Below, piece by piece: positions 42,950-53,685 of a DNA stretch of 64,000 nucleotides. Every line of letters begins with the position of its first letter. The stretch's first letter is position 1. The position numbers and the translations under genes were made by a program. This DNA is from Globisporangium splendens (taxonomy: Eukaryota; Oomycota; Peronosporomycetes; Pythiales; Pythiaceae). The DNA is taken from NCBI GenBank assembly GCA_006386115.1, contig VFIW01000029.1, positions 248,001-312,000 on the forward strand. Direction: 5' to 3'. Below the pieces are notes generated by a model. It was not told where the DNA came from. It worked only from the letters and a program-made list of their open reading frames with translations, and did no database searches.

Positions 42950-44114
42950 CGATATTTCTGACGTACAAAACAAAGGCAACCCATGCTTTCGAGAATTCGT
43001 CCCATGTGTACTAGTCTTTGTATTCGATCATATCCTTTTGCTCGTTTGTTGGGACATGTTTCTTGCAGTTGGCTGTTATGTTTTTGTAATATGTCAACAG
43101 CACAATACACACGCCGAAAGCGGGAAGACGGAATGAATTGCACTGATCAACGCTCGCTCACAATCAGTCGCATTCACTCTTGGCTTCACTGATGATTGCA
43201 CAGTGGCCTGCATGAGACGTTTGAATTCTTGGAGAGCCCACGTGTAGTCGTCTTCAAGTTCGGTGTCCATAAACAGAGCGCAACCGTGAATGTCTTGTTT
43301 GTATTTGTGCGTCCGACTATGTGTGAAGCAACGACATGTCATATCGATTGGTATGGTGGGTAGAATCCATTTGAATGACATCATGAAACTCTCTCGTAAG
43401 CTCGAGTGCCGGCTGCATCAGGAGGAAGAGCTGTGTACACTGATAGTCATCACCGTACTTGATCGAACACGTTGCGTTCTGCTCCCCAAGTGTGTCTTGG
43501 AGATAATTCATGTGCGTCCTCCCGTCGAGTCTTCATGCTCTGATGGAACTGATATGGCTGTATACGCTGTTCGAAATCAGTCGAGATCCGATATTCTTTG
43601 CTTGCAGTGCAGCCAAAACTGTTTTTGCCTTCTCTCCATGATCCATCATTTCCTCAGTAATTGCCCCATCACTTGGTTCGATTGTCCGCAGGATTGGCAA
43701 CGAGGTCAAGGCGGTCGCAGGTTCGTGGCTGTGGGTAACGCAGTTCAGTAGCACCATCCACTTATCTCCTTGCTGTATGATTGCTGCCTTCTATGGGCAG
43801 TCACACAGGTCTGTCGATGTCATACGTCGGGGCGATGATGGCTGAGCACCAACTTGATCGTTCCTGTGTATCCCAGCTTTCGCGCAGACGCAGTCGTGTC
43901 TTGATGCCACTCCACTGCTTGTTCGTCTCCTACTAGATCGCTTTTCCTTGATGGCAAAGCCAAATTGGGTCACAAAGTTCTTCAAATCCATATGCGCGTC
44001 GCCATGCGAGTAAAAAAACATGGCTTCAAAACGACCACAGTCCAAGTCAAATGTGCTCTCCATCTTACTGCTCTCTGTGAAACGAGGATGTGTTGTGCTC
44101 ATCGTGATCTGCAC
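42950..44114 (-). pseudogene. Decayed Mutator-like (MULE) transposase
   Basis: Minus-strand pieces, in order from 44114 downwards, follow a MULE/FAR1-type transposase as recalled. First comes an N-terminal DNA-binding-like part (FGFAIKEKRSSRRR ... CDCP). Then, after a TAG at about 43797 where Trp would fit, KWMVLLNCVTHSHEPATAL, then DVIQMDSTHHTNRYDMSLLH (start of the catalytic domain). A frameshift leads to FMDTELEDDYTWALQEFKRL and RVNATDCERALISAI (the ALVTDRE-type strand), and another frame gives the zinc-binding helix region near 43100 (DILQKHNSQLQ). At least one nonsense codon and two frameshifts make it inactive. No terminal inverted repeats were identified by eye. Confidence 0.65.
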
Positions 44115-44603
44115 GATGCTGGACTGTTGTGCATGACGAGCCCAAATGGTTTATTTTATGGTGCATCGAACAAGTTGTTTTTGTTGTGTTTCTATTGATG
44201 GAAGCATTCACGTTGGGGAATCGCAGTGATATTTTGACACGGCATCGTTTTTCAATCTGCCCAATTCTCAGATCAAGTCAACACTCTTCGCTGCCATTCA
44301 GTCGCCCTCCACGTTTGCTAAACTCTGTTGTTCATTCAAAAAGTACTTTTTTACATCGTACTTTATCAAATGCCAACTCGTACCTTCTCGCAGTGCTTCA
44401 GTACGCCACTGGCAAGAGACAGTCCTCTCCCCCACCTTCTTTCCATACAAGTCAAGAGCTGTGCTCGCGTCATCGGCATCATCCGCAGCACACGCCGCTG
44501 AGCGCGCCTCTCGCTGTGTGTATCTGCGCAACCCCCGCCTGCGTGTCCCTGCGCTCCGCCGCTCCCCGCTTTCCCAGCGCAGCGCCAGAAGTCACGAGAA
44601 ACG
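44115..44603. other. Intergenic, promoter of SulP gene 5
   Basis: No gene is seen. Sequence near the ATG is C-rich with CCCC and CTCC tracts (44430-44580). No exact inverted CCAAT pair was found here, unlike for genes 1, 2 and 4. Confidence 0.4.
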
Positions 44604-47519
44604 ATGGCGTCGCAGCAGCGTCCACCACAAGACGACGCGACGGACGGCGGGTCCTGCCACTCGATGCTGGCGCTCGTGGCCGACCAGCTGCAGTACGCGC
44701 GCCAGAATTGCACGCGCAGTCGCGTGCTCTTCTTCCTCAAGCAGCACATCCCGATCCTCGAGTGGCTGCCGTCGTACGACCTGCGCGAGGACCTGCAGTA
44801 CGACATTGTCGCGGGCGTGACGGTCGGCATGATGATCGTGCCACAGGAGATCTCACTCAGCACCATGATGGGTGTGCCACCGATCTACGGCCTCTACACG
44901 GCCGCGCTCGTGCCCATGATCTACCCGCTCTTCGGCACGTCGCGCGTGCTCTCGGTCGCGAATGGCGCCGAGGTGTCGCTGCTCGTGGGCTCGGCCATCA
45001 AGAAGATCGAAAGCGTCGAGGAGCGTGTCGCGACTGGCATCCTGCTCACGTTTCTCAGCGGACTGCTGCTTCTGATGATGGGCGTGTTCCGTCTCGGGAT
45101 CCTGGCCGATTTCTTCTCGCGCCCGGTCATGGGTGGCTTCATCTCGGCGGGCGGCGTGCTCATCATGCTCTCACAATGCGCGAACTGGTTCGGCGTGAAG
45201 GTGCGAAGCCGCGACCTGCCGTTCCTCACAGTGCTCGACCTGATCAGCCAGAGTACGCACCTGAACGGCACGAGCTTCGCGCTCGGCGCGCTCTCGATCC
45301 TGATCTTGCTGGGCATGCGCATGCTCAAGCGCAGCGTCGTGCGGGAAATGGCGAAACTCGAAGAGGAGTTAGAAGAACAATTCGAGATCGAGAGCGCGCG
45401 TGCCGTGAGCCAAATGTCGACTCGGAATGCGTTCATGGACGACGACGAGGAGAGTAATAGCAGCGGAGACGAAGACGAAGTCAGCAGCTACGAAGACATT
45501 GAATTGGGCGAAATTGCGTCGACAACTGCGAAAAAAGACACTGCGGATGCGTCTCAGCAAAAGAAGCAGAAGAAAAAGAAGAAGCTGTCGTCCCAGGAAT
45601 CGATTGACGAAGCAACGAATGCTGGGAGCCGAACACCGCGATTGCCGCGATTAGCGTCGTTATCGTCCTCCTCGTCCAAGTGGAAGAATCTGCCGACCGT
45701 GTTTAGTACAGGAGCACTTCGTCGCAGTGACTACCTGGCGTCTCCGTGGGCACCAGGTGCTCGCCGAATGGACAGTAGCAACGACCTCATTGACCTGGAG
45801 GCGCGGTCGACGCGACAAGGAGACATCTCGTACATCACGCGGAGCACGCGCCATTTTCAAAGCGCAAACTCCATGATGGACGAAAACGTCGGCTTTTCGC
45901 TTTCCGACGAAGACTACCTCTCGCGGGAACAGCAGCCGCGACGCAATGCAGCGACGGAGGATGCCGCGAACCGCCGTGTGACAGTCACGATGCCGCCGTC
46001 ACTCGTGCGCTCGTCGTCCGAGTCGTCTGTCCTCTCAAGGACAACAACGCCGACCGCAGGAAGACCGACGCCACGACGTCGAAAGAATAGCGCACAAGGT
46101 CAAGACGAGATGATGGAAGCTGTCGGACCATCCCGACCAGATGAAGAGGCTTCAACTCGAACAGAGCAGGCAGCGGCGGCGTTCCCTCCCCACGTGAAAA
46201 ACATAGCGTCGCCCGCGAAATCCATTGCGAGTGACACCGACTCGGCGTGCTCGACGACGGCGCTCACGGGAGGCGGCTCCATTGATCCCGCGTCGTCCAT
46301 GTCGATCCGCATCCTTCGGTCCAAGATCGCGGTGCTCATCGCGTTGCGCCTCGTGTGTGAACTCGGCGCGTTCATGGTGTGTCTGATTGGCGGCATCGTC
46401 GGGTACTTGTCCAAGGAAGGTGCGTTGACGCTCACGGGCGAAGTACCTGGCGGATACCCATCTCCGATCGTGCCGTGGTACGGCCTGCTCAACAGTGTGA
46501 TCGAGACCGATCGACTGTACCACATCATCATCGACACGCTCTCGATCGCGATCATCTCGTACATGTCGAGCATCGCAATGGCCAAGCGGCTCGCGATCAA
46601 AGAAGGCTACCGCATTCGACCTAACCAGGAGCTCATCGCACTCGGCTTTTCCAACCTCATCGGCTCGTTTTTCCAGGCGATGCCGTCGACTGGTGGCCTC
46701 TCGCGCACGGCTGTCAATATGCAGAACGCGCGCACACAACTTGCGTCGCTGATCACGGTCGGCGTCGTCGTGATCGCGTTGTACACGGCGACGTCGGTGC
46801 TTGCGTACCTCCCGAAGGCGAGTCTCGCGGCGATCATCATCGTCTCGGGTCAGTCGCTGATCGAAACGAAGGAGGCCAAGTGGTTGTACCGAGTCAAGCG
46901 CGACGAGTTTTACGTCTGGCTCGCGTCGTTTATCCTCACTGTCACGCTCGGTGTGCTCCCGGGGCTCCTCTCGTCGATCTTTTGCTCGCTCGTGGCTGTG
47001 ATCTACAAGACGCGGCGTCCGACGTTGACGATGCTGGGTGAGATCATCGACGAGACCACTGGCGCCACGCGGCTGGTCGACCTCGATTTGTACCCAGACA
47101 CTGCGCATCCATTGTCAGATATCGTCGTGGTCCGCGTCGAAGGAGCGCTCTACTTTGCGAACTGCGAGTACATTGAGCGTGTGATTGAGCGCGAAATCAG
47201 CAAGCGGCAGCAGACCGAGGGTGTGTATGTGCATGGCGTGATCATCGACGCGTGCTCGATCATGGACTGGGACTCGACGACGATCCAGATGATGAAGCAT
47301 CTGCAAGAAGACCTGCTCGTGCGCAACATCCAGCTCGCGATTGTGAACGCGCGCGATCGACTGCACAACCTGCTCGAGTCGTCGGACTACCTCTACGGCA
47401 TTGTGCGCAACGACTCGCGCATCGGCTTTGACGAAGCCATCACGGCGATCCGGGACGCCGCGATCGTGGCCGGCAACCAGGTGGCCCTCAACAGCAATGG
47501 CCACGCGCAGAGTCTGTGA
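44604..47519 (+). CDS. SulP/SLC26 anion transporter 5 with long disordered insert and STAS domain
   Basis: A 971-residue single-exon SulP protein. It has the family core found in genes 1, 2 and 4 (LEWLPSYDLREDLQYDIVAG, VPQEISLSTMMGVPPIYGLY, DFFSRPVMGGFISAGGVLIM), but diverged throughout. Between the two halves of the core (about residues 250-560) sits a ~300-residue cytosolic insert. It is acidic (DDDEESNSSGDEDEV), then Lys-rich (KKQKKKKKLSSQES), then Ser/Thr/Arg-rich. Genes 1, 2 and 4 have only ~75 residues there. The insert keeps GFSLSDEDYLS, matching GFSLTDQQYVS and GFSLNDQQYLS in the paralogs. PSTGGLSRTAVNMQNARTQL and a STAS domain (~800-940, with IDACSIMDWDSTTIQMM) follow. Many Ser/Thr in basic context suggest phosphorylation control. 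Substrate unknown. Confidence 0.9.
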   Translation: MASQQRPPQDDATDGGSCHSMLALVADQLQYARQNCTRSRVLFFLKQHIPILEWLPSYDLREDLQYDIVAGVTVGMMIVPQEISLSTMMGVPPIYGLYTAALVPMIYPLFGTSRVLSVANGAEVSLLVGSAIKKIESVEERVATGILLTFLSGLLLLMMGVFRLGILADFFSRPVMGGFISAGGVLIMLSQCANWFGVKVRSRDLPFLTVLDLISQSTHLNGTSFALGALSILILLGMRMLKRSVVREMAKLEEELEEQFEIESARAVSQMSTRNAFMDDDEESNSSGDEDEVSSYEDIELGEIASTTAKKDTADASQQKKQKKKKKLSSQESIDEATNAGSRTPRLPRLASLSSSSSKWKNLPTVFSTGALRRSDYLASPWAPGARRMDSSNDLIDLEARSTRQGDISYITRSTRHFQSANSMMDENVGFSLSDEDYLSREQQPRRNAATEDAANRRVTVTMPPSLVRSSSESSVLSRTTTPTAGRPTPRRRKNSAQGQDEMMEAVGPSRPDEEASTRTEQAAAAFPPHVKNIASPAKSIASDTDSACSTTALTGGGSIDPASSMSIRILRSKIAVLIALRLVCELGAFMVCLIGGIVGYLSKEGALTLTGEVPGGYPSPIVPWYGLLNSVIETDRLYHIIIDTLSIAIISYMSSIAMAKRLAIKEGYRIRPNQELIALGFSNLIGSFFQAMPSTGGLSRTAVNMQNARTQLASLITVGVVVIALYTATSVLAYLPKASLAAIIIVSGQSLIETKEAKWLYRVKRDEFYVWLASFILTVTLGVLPGLLSSIFCSLVAVIYKTRRPTLTMLGEIIDETTGATRLVDLDLYPDTAHPLSDIVVVRVEGALYFANCEYIERVIEREISKRQQTEGVYVHGVIIDACSIMDWDSTTIQMMKHLQEDLLVRNIQLAIVNARDRLHNLLESSDYLYGIVRNDSRIGFDEAITAIRDAAIVAGNQVALNSNGHAQSL

Positions 47520-48479
47520 TGAGTGGTGCATGTGTGCATGTGTGTGTGTGTGTTTTTTTTTGATAAAGCGAGTTAGCGCGTGAGTGGAAGAACACAAAGC
47601 CTGCGGAGCTGTCCGACAGCTGAGCTATCTCCCAGAATAAGTAGTAGTACTATTTTAAGCATTTTGGTTTAGCATCTGCCACCAATAGGCAGGCAGCAAC
47701 ACACATTGACTCATGCAACCTGTAAAAATAGGCAAAAAAGAGAATTATGATCCGTTTGTATTTCCCGACCTCGAGTTCTTTTGTTTCACAAAATCCTGCT
47801 CTTCACGGGCGAATGGCTGAGATACATGCTTAAGACAGGCGCTGGTAGAGATCAGAGATTTCACTGCTGCTTCCATGCAAGCATGGAGCAACAGGAGCGG
47901 ACGGCGTTCACTGTCACACCGAGCGCCACTGACTGCCGATGCCCTCCAGTACTAGAGGCAACAGGGTGCCGGTGTCAGAAACCTCATGAGACTTCCATGT
48001 CTTGTCAATGCACGCCACGGCGGTACTCTAGCTGGACAGCAGAAGGCTTGCCCAGACATCCAATGTGCACTGACAGCCTCGATCCACTCCATAGCGCTGC
48101 TCGCACAATTCCAAGATGCCAAGTCCCTCCCACTGGTGCCATTGCGTCGAGAGGTACGTCCTTCAATGGCAACTGCAAGCAACCGACGTCGTGGTCAGTA
48201 CCCGAGCAAGTCCAGCAGCGAGCGTGGTAAAGTCTTCCGCGCGAGGTAGCAACAGCACGAGATCGATCTGCTGAAGACAGTGACACCGTGCCAGAGCGAG
48301 ATCCACAGCCTGCTAGCGGCGCGCAACATCCACAGCGAGTGTGCGCTTCGGACGCGAAATGCCTTCGCGGGTTCGCTCGTGAAATTGATGACTGGCGCAC
48401 GCAAGTCCCAGAGCGATCCAGCGATCGTCTCAGGATTGTCGGCGAATCAACTTTATGGTTGCGGTTGTCCAGCGACCCA
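47520..48479. other. Intergenic; TG repeat and degraded sequence
   Basis: A short TG run and T run lie at 47539-47561. 47590-47635 on the minus strand resembles the 5' half of a tRNA (GGGAGATAGCTCAG) but has no T-arm. 48005-48480 is open on the minus strand beyond the broken gene that follows, but family-like coding sense fades there. No intact gene. Confidence 0.35.
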
Positions 48480-50760
48480 AATGAGGAAGGCTCACCGTTA
48501 TTCCCTGGCAATACACTCGCGTAGTGTGGATTGCGCTGACGGATCTCGGAGAGCATGTCGTCGATTCTTTGCAGCTGGTTGGGTGGATGCAGCACGAAGC
48601 CTTCACTCAGACGCATCTAGATACGTTTTTTCAGCATCAAGATCGCGTTTTCCAGGTTCGGCTGCACTGGCAAGACTTGCGAGCGCTCGGTTACCTCGTG
48701 TGGTGCATGTCGATAGAAAATCCCCTTGCTCTCTTCGAGACGGCGGCTTGGCAATGCCAGCTCGGCGATATAGCAAATAGCGCCGTCGTGTTCGCCCCCT
48801 AGAAGCATGAATACTCGGAAAGCTGTGCTGTTTTGAACATGTGAAGGCGGTGCTTTGGATGGGCTCGCACTCGTATTCAGCTCTCGGCAAGCCGTACCCT
48901 CTGCATCCGAGTTTGGTATCGGTGCTGCGAATGGGATCGCTGTCGGAAACTTGCGTATCGACCCGCTCTGCCGGAGCAACGATGCCGAGGAGTTGAGTTC
49001 CTGGAAGCTGCTGTCTCCAGTTTGACTCGCACCACGATCGAGGTTGCCAGTTGTATTGTTACCAGATAAGAGATTTCCTAGCGGAAGCCGTGGCTCGCTG
49101 TTCTTTTTCGACGCGTGGCGCGACAGCATGCCGGGGTGTGCTTGAGCTGCTGCTACTGCTACCTCGGACTCATCTTCTTTGAACACCACCGATGTCTCAT
49201 GACAAAGGCTGCTTGTCGCAGATGATCTCTTCCCCTTCTTGCCAGTACCAGCGTAATTGCCGTGGGCTCTAGAAGCGGACGTCTTTGATGACGGGTTCGA
49301 CTTCGAGCTTATTGGTTGCTGCTGGACAAACAACCCATGCGCTTTGCTTCTTCGATTGTGCTTCGTTGACAGCGGCAGGTCTTTGCTGCTGCTGATGGGA
49401 TCCAGAGGAAGAACACCCACCACGTTATCGTCGTTTGATTCACTCGAAGAAGGATCCACGTCGTGGGTTCCGCCATTTGATCCTCTTGTTGGCTTGTGGG
49501 AAACGAAGTTGTTTGCTTTCCGCGATGCAGTCGAATAGGCTCCAGCCCCGCTGGCGTACGATGACGCGCTTCTTGATCTCCGGCATACATGAATGGCCGC
49601 AAGGATTTGAACGAGCGATATCTCTAGATGAATAGGCTGATGGTGCACGCCAGAAGCATTAGCTGTTGGGGCTTCGTATCGCGAAAACTGCTCGCCTGAG
49701 AGCAATACGGTGATGATTTCGTACATGTCTGTGATCTCGAGCTTTTTCACGAGCCCCGCCAAGAACGGAAGAATCTCTTGTCGTGGCAGAGTGCCCCGAT
49801 TGAAGACGCCAAATAGTTGAAAGCGGTCGACCACTAGCTGGAGCTTTTCGGGATGAAAACTGGCTTCCAGCTCACCCGGGATCGTGTATTGCTGACGGCT
49901 CCGCTCTCTGGCACGTGCTTCGTGGGTCACATCGAGTGCGAACGTGGAAATGATCTGCTGGAAAGGTTCGCGCTTGCGGAAATCTAATACTTGACCACTT
50001 TCTTCAGTTCCGTCGGGCTCACTGGACTCGCGAACTATCTGCGGAATGCTGGCTCCATGCGCTTCGTCTTGACACCACAGCGCATTCAAACCTTCTGATG
50101 AGAAATGCCGCAACAGCGTATTCGGATTGTAGAGCTCGCGTTCGCGCTCTTGCGCGTACTGGTCTAGAATGGAAAAATACTGATTGAGCAATTGCTTCAT
50201 CGCGACAGTGGGCTGTGATTTGCACACAGGGAACGCCGCGATCGTGCAGTTCATGAGGGTACCGTAGAACAAGTGGAATGTCAGGGCTGGTTCCCCATCA
50301 GCATCTAAATAAGTGCGAAGCTTCCCATGACGGCCTCAGCAAAGAGTTTCTCAACGGTTGAGACTGAGAGGAGATTCATGTCCATGTGCTCTTTCTGACC
50401 ACCGGAGCTTTGAGGCGAAGGAGAAGTCGAAGGTACAACCGAGCAACCATCTCTCAGTACTTGCAGCAAGCGACGACAGTTGATCGAAGGCAGCATATCG
50501 CCAATGGTCGATGAATCGTAAAACCGGAGCAACTGGTACACTTGTGCCAGCTCTTGCTCCGAGAGGCTCTCGACTGCAAGAGCGTTCAAGTTCCAGTGAT
50601 ATTGCGGCGTCAGAGTCGGACACGTGTGGGGTCTCGTCGCTGACTGGCGCCGCTCGGTGGGCTGCCACTGAACCATTTGCTTCGCAGGTGGGTAGACGAT
50701 GCCTGCACGAAGCTGGAGCAGCTGAGGGTTCACGCAAGGATCCACGCGTGACAACCTCAC
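48480..50760 (-). pseudogene. Large unknown protein gene, broken by frameshift and nonsense codon
   Basis: Read from 50760 down, a frame of ~150 codons ends just after LFAEAVMG; the neighbouring frame then continues as KLRTYLDADGEPALTFHLFY and runs open to 48617. The switch near 50325 fits loss of one G from a GGGG run. A TAG at 48617-48619 (KKRI-stop-MRLSEGFVLHPPNQ) then interrupts the same frame, which stays protein-like to about 48480, so it looks like CAG to TAG. The joined product would be ~740 residues: helical N-terminal part with EF-hand-like or calponin-like helices (PRQEILPFLAGLVKKLEITD), a long Ser/Asn-rich middle, and a C-terminal part. I do not recognise the family. The lesions are of the same kind as in the CFAP47 copy. 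No confident 5' start is seen. Confidence 0.5.
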
Positions 50761-51285
50761 GAGAGCATTGCGGCAGTCACCAGCACCTCAATCTATGCAA
50801 CAATCGTGTTGCTGGTGGAACCAGACAGTGACGACAGGTGATAAATATAGATCCAACACTGACAGAAATACTCCGATTTTTCTTATGCTGTGGGTGGAGG
50901 AAATAAGCTGTCACCTCTCGCTTGCAGCAAGTCAAATAACTGCCGTGCTTCTCTCCTGCCGATCAACCACAGAGCGGCGCGAAAGAGTGCCGGTTGTGTA
51001 GCGTACAGTGAACTCTATCTCGCTCATTTCCAGCCTTCAATGCGTTCATCCACGACACGAGGAGCTCCACAAAATGTAGCCATTTGTCGACCATCATTCC
51101 GAAGACTGTCATTGATCGCATCCTTCTGTTTAGGATGCCAACTGTAGTGCCTGCTTGCATCAACGCATTTCAAGATTAGATATGTACACAGTTAATATGC
51201 GAAGAAATATCAAAAGTCCAAAATGGAGTATGCAGTGTTTGATTGTTCCACAAAAACGCATCAAGCTAGAAAGAGAAGAAAGCGC
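50761..51285. other. Intergenic between divergent genes
   Basis: No gene is supported. It may include the missing 5' end of the broken minus-strand gene, because the frame at 50760 is still open upstream for about ten codons to a TGA. The promoter of the CinA-NMNAT gene lies on its right side. Confidence 0.35.
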
Positions 51286-52879
51286 ATGGGCGACATGGCG
51301 ACGACCAAGATGGCGCTCGTGGAGCGCGTGCTGACGGCGCTGTATGCGCGCCAACCGCACGCCAAGGTGGTCGTGGTCGCGACGGGCGGCGGCACGTCGG
51401 CCGCGGAGCTGCTCTTCCGCTCGGGGAGCTCGTCCACAATGCTGCAGTACTCGGTGCCGTACGCGCGCGCGAGTCTGCAGAACTTTCTCGACGAGCCCAA
51501 AGATCTCGCGGCAGGTTTGTTCGGCTGCACGCTTCTCGTGTATGCTCGTACCTGAGAGACTGGCGCTTACTCGTTATCACTTGTGTGCTGTAGGTTACAC
51601 GCCACAGACGGCGCTGACCCAGTTTTGCTCTCGCGAGACATCCGAGCGCATGGCCGTGGCCGCGTGGAAGCAAGCGCAGGCGATTCTCCGCACCGAAAAC
51701 GAGCAGGACGACCACGCGCATGCACACTCGCTGTCCGCGACGCTCGACCGGTTCCGGTTCTCGATGGGGGTCGCGTGCACCGCGGCACTGGCGACCAACT
51801 ACGAGAAGAAAGGGTCGCACCACTGCTTCTTGTCCGTCTGTAGTGCTGCTGAGGAACAGCTACAAGGAGCTGAGAGGGGTACTCTGCAGCAACGCTGCGA
51901 GACGTATCATCTGAACCTGAGCAAGACGCTCAAGCGGACGCGCAATGGTGCGTCGATGAAGAAGGTCTTGTCTCTTTGTGTAATTTTGAGGTGGCTTTTG
52001 ACGTTTCCGTTGTTGTCTGTAGAGGAGGACCACATTGTGAGTCATTGGCTCGTGTATGTGCTCGCGAAAGCGGCAAATGTGGACCCCGAGGGAACGACTG
52101 CGCTTCATGACGCACTTTTGGCGGAGCAGCACGACGAAGACTCGTTTGTGGTTGTCACGGCCGGTGACCACACTCCGATCGATCCGCTGGAAGAACTCTG
52201 TGCGGGATCGACGCCCGCGCTAACGAGTGTCGCGTTCCTCCCACTGACGTCTAAAGGCGTTTTCGTCACTATTGCGAAAGATCTTGGCTTCCGTGGCGTC
52301 GTGCTCTCGGGTTCATTCAATCCGCTTCACCAGGGTCACGTGGACCTCGCGCGTGCCGCCCAGCGAATCGTCCAAGATCGCTTTGGTCGTGAACTGCCGA
52401 TAGCATTTGAGATTGCTGTCGCGAATGCGGACAAAGGCACCATCACATCGTCCACAGTTCGGCAACGAATGGAGCAGTTTGTTGAGCCAAGCTCGCCATT
52501 TGGGGCGTGGCCGGTGCTCGTGACGAACGCGACGCTGTTTAGCCAGAAAGCGTCAGTCCTGAAGGGCTGTGCTTTCGTGATCGGTGCTGACACGGCGGTT
52601 CGCATCGTAGACAAGAAGTACTACGACAATGACGAGCACAAGATGGCGCTGACACTGCAGCAAATCGCGCGCAACGAGTGCTTTTTCGTTGTCGCTGGCC
52701 GCATGGACGACAAAGTCACGAACCGGTTTATCAGCGCCGATGAGGTCCTGGCCACGAGCATCCCTGTTGTCTTCAAGCACCTATTTGTCCCACTTGACGA
52801 GTCCGTCTTTCGTAGCGACATATCGTCAACCCAAATTCGGAACCAACAGCTGAAGCAACAACAGCAGCAACAGAACTAA
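51286..52879 (+). CDS. CinA/PncC-like and NMN adenylyltransferase-like fusion protein
   Basis: Three exons: 51286-51514, 51594-51947 and 52023-52879. Introns of 79 nt (GTTTGT...TAG) and 75 nt (GTGCGT...TAG) join in frame for 479 residues. The start MGDMATTKMA is preferred to an ATG 21 codons upstream, as the fold begins at residue ~20. Residues 20-220 resemble the CinA C-terminal domain (PncC, NMN deamidase): VVVVATGGGTSAAELLFRSG, MLQYSVPYARASLQNFL, later MGVACTAALATNY. Residues ~275-465 are a nucleotidyltransferase: GSFNPLHQGHVDLA carries the GxFxPxHxGH ATP motif, and ISSTQIR near the C-terminus is the second NMNAT motif. If both act, the protein would serve NAD salvage from NMN. Similar fusions exist in plants and protists from memory. 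Substrates are inferred from the family only. Confidence 0.8.
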
Positions 52880-53685
52880 CTGGTTGCAGCTCTGTTTCGG
52901 CGTCCACTTTTGCTGTCCTCGCAGGCTTCAGGCTTCGTGTCCAGAACTACAGTGGAAAGCTTTCCTCAGCAAGTGAATATGGTTATTTGTTTTTTGGTGA
53001 GCGAGAGCAGTTGTTGTAATCGTTCCGCCTAACTAACTTACCGAGCCAAATTTGTTGTTCTGCTTCCGCTGTTAGTTGGAATCCATACAATGCCTCAATG
53101 ACCATGAGACCTCTCCTTGACGTCAAGGGCTCCCGGCAGCCGTGACCGAGCGCTGGGGGCAGTGTTGAATCAACCTTACGAAGCCGGTTCAGTACGAGGC
53201 TCGAGTTGCTCCCGAGCGCCGACCTCACGTGGTCTCTCAAGAACATCCAACAGTCAAACCAGTTGTTTGAACGCTGCCACCACTCGCTCAAAGCGGAATA
53301 CTTATCACCTTTGTGCTCGTCATCGCAGTGATGCGGATGTCGGGTTGAAAGGAGGCTGGGTAGCACGTGCGATCTCTATGACTTGAGTATCGCGATGATG
53401 AACGAGATGATGGTGATGGGGAGGACGAGTGCACGCCAATGTGCAAGGCTTCACGTACCAGAGTCGCTTGATCGTTCTTGTCGACATTTTCTCCGATGGA
53501 TTGAAGACGACGACAATTCTGGAAGCGAGAAATATGTAGCCGCTCGTGTTCTCTTCAAATGAGCGCTGGCGCTCCTGTGCCGGACATGTCGAGTGGCTTG
53601 GCACCTCTCTTGAGAACAACGATCTCGTTATCGTCGAAGGCACCGTGTGGGATGAAATCTCCACTCTCGACACAACATTAGCCCC
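52880..53685 (-). pseudogene. Possible gene remnant downstream of CNG channel
   Basis: Two minus-strand frames with protein-like composition, in different registers: 53673-53320 (with IFLASRIVVVFNPSEKMSTR) and 53366-52983 (with WWQRSNNWFDCWMFLRDHVR and GLMVIEALYGFQLTAEAEQQ). They may be one frameshifted gene, or the end of an unrecognised gene. No family is recognised and no start is clear. If not coding, this is simply the intergenic DNA between the fusion gene and the channel gene. Confidence 0.25.

Noticed and set aside
47590..47635. Minus-strand sequence resembling the 5' half of a tRNA (GGGAGATAGCTCAG...)
   Set aside because: No matching anticodon arm or T-arm (GGTTCGAATC) follows, and the acceptor stem cannot close. 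At best it is a tRNA-derived fragment.
51223..51285. Earlier in-frame ATG for the CinA-NMNAT fusion, adding 21 residues
   Set aside because: The extra residues are Lys/Arg-rich without pattern, and the domain starts after the later ATG. Not excluded, but less likely.
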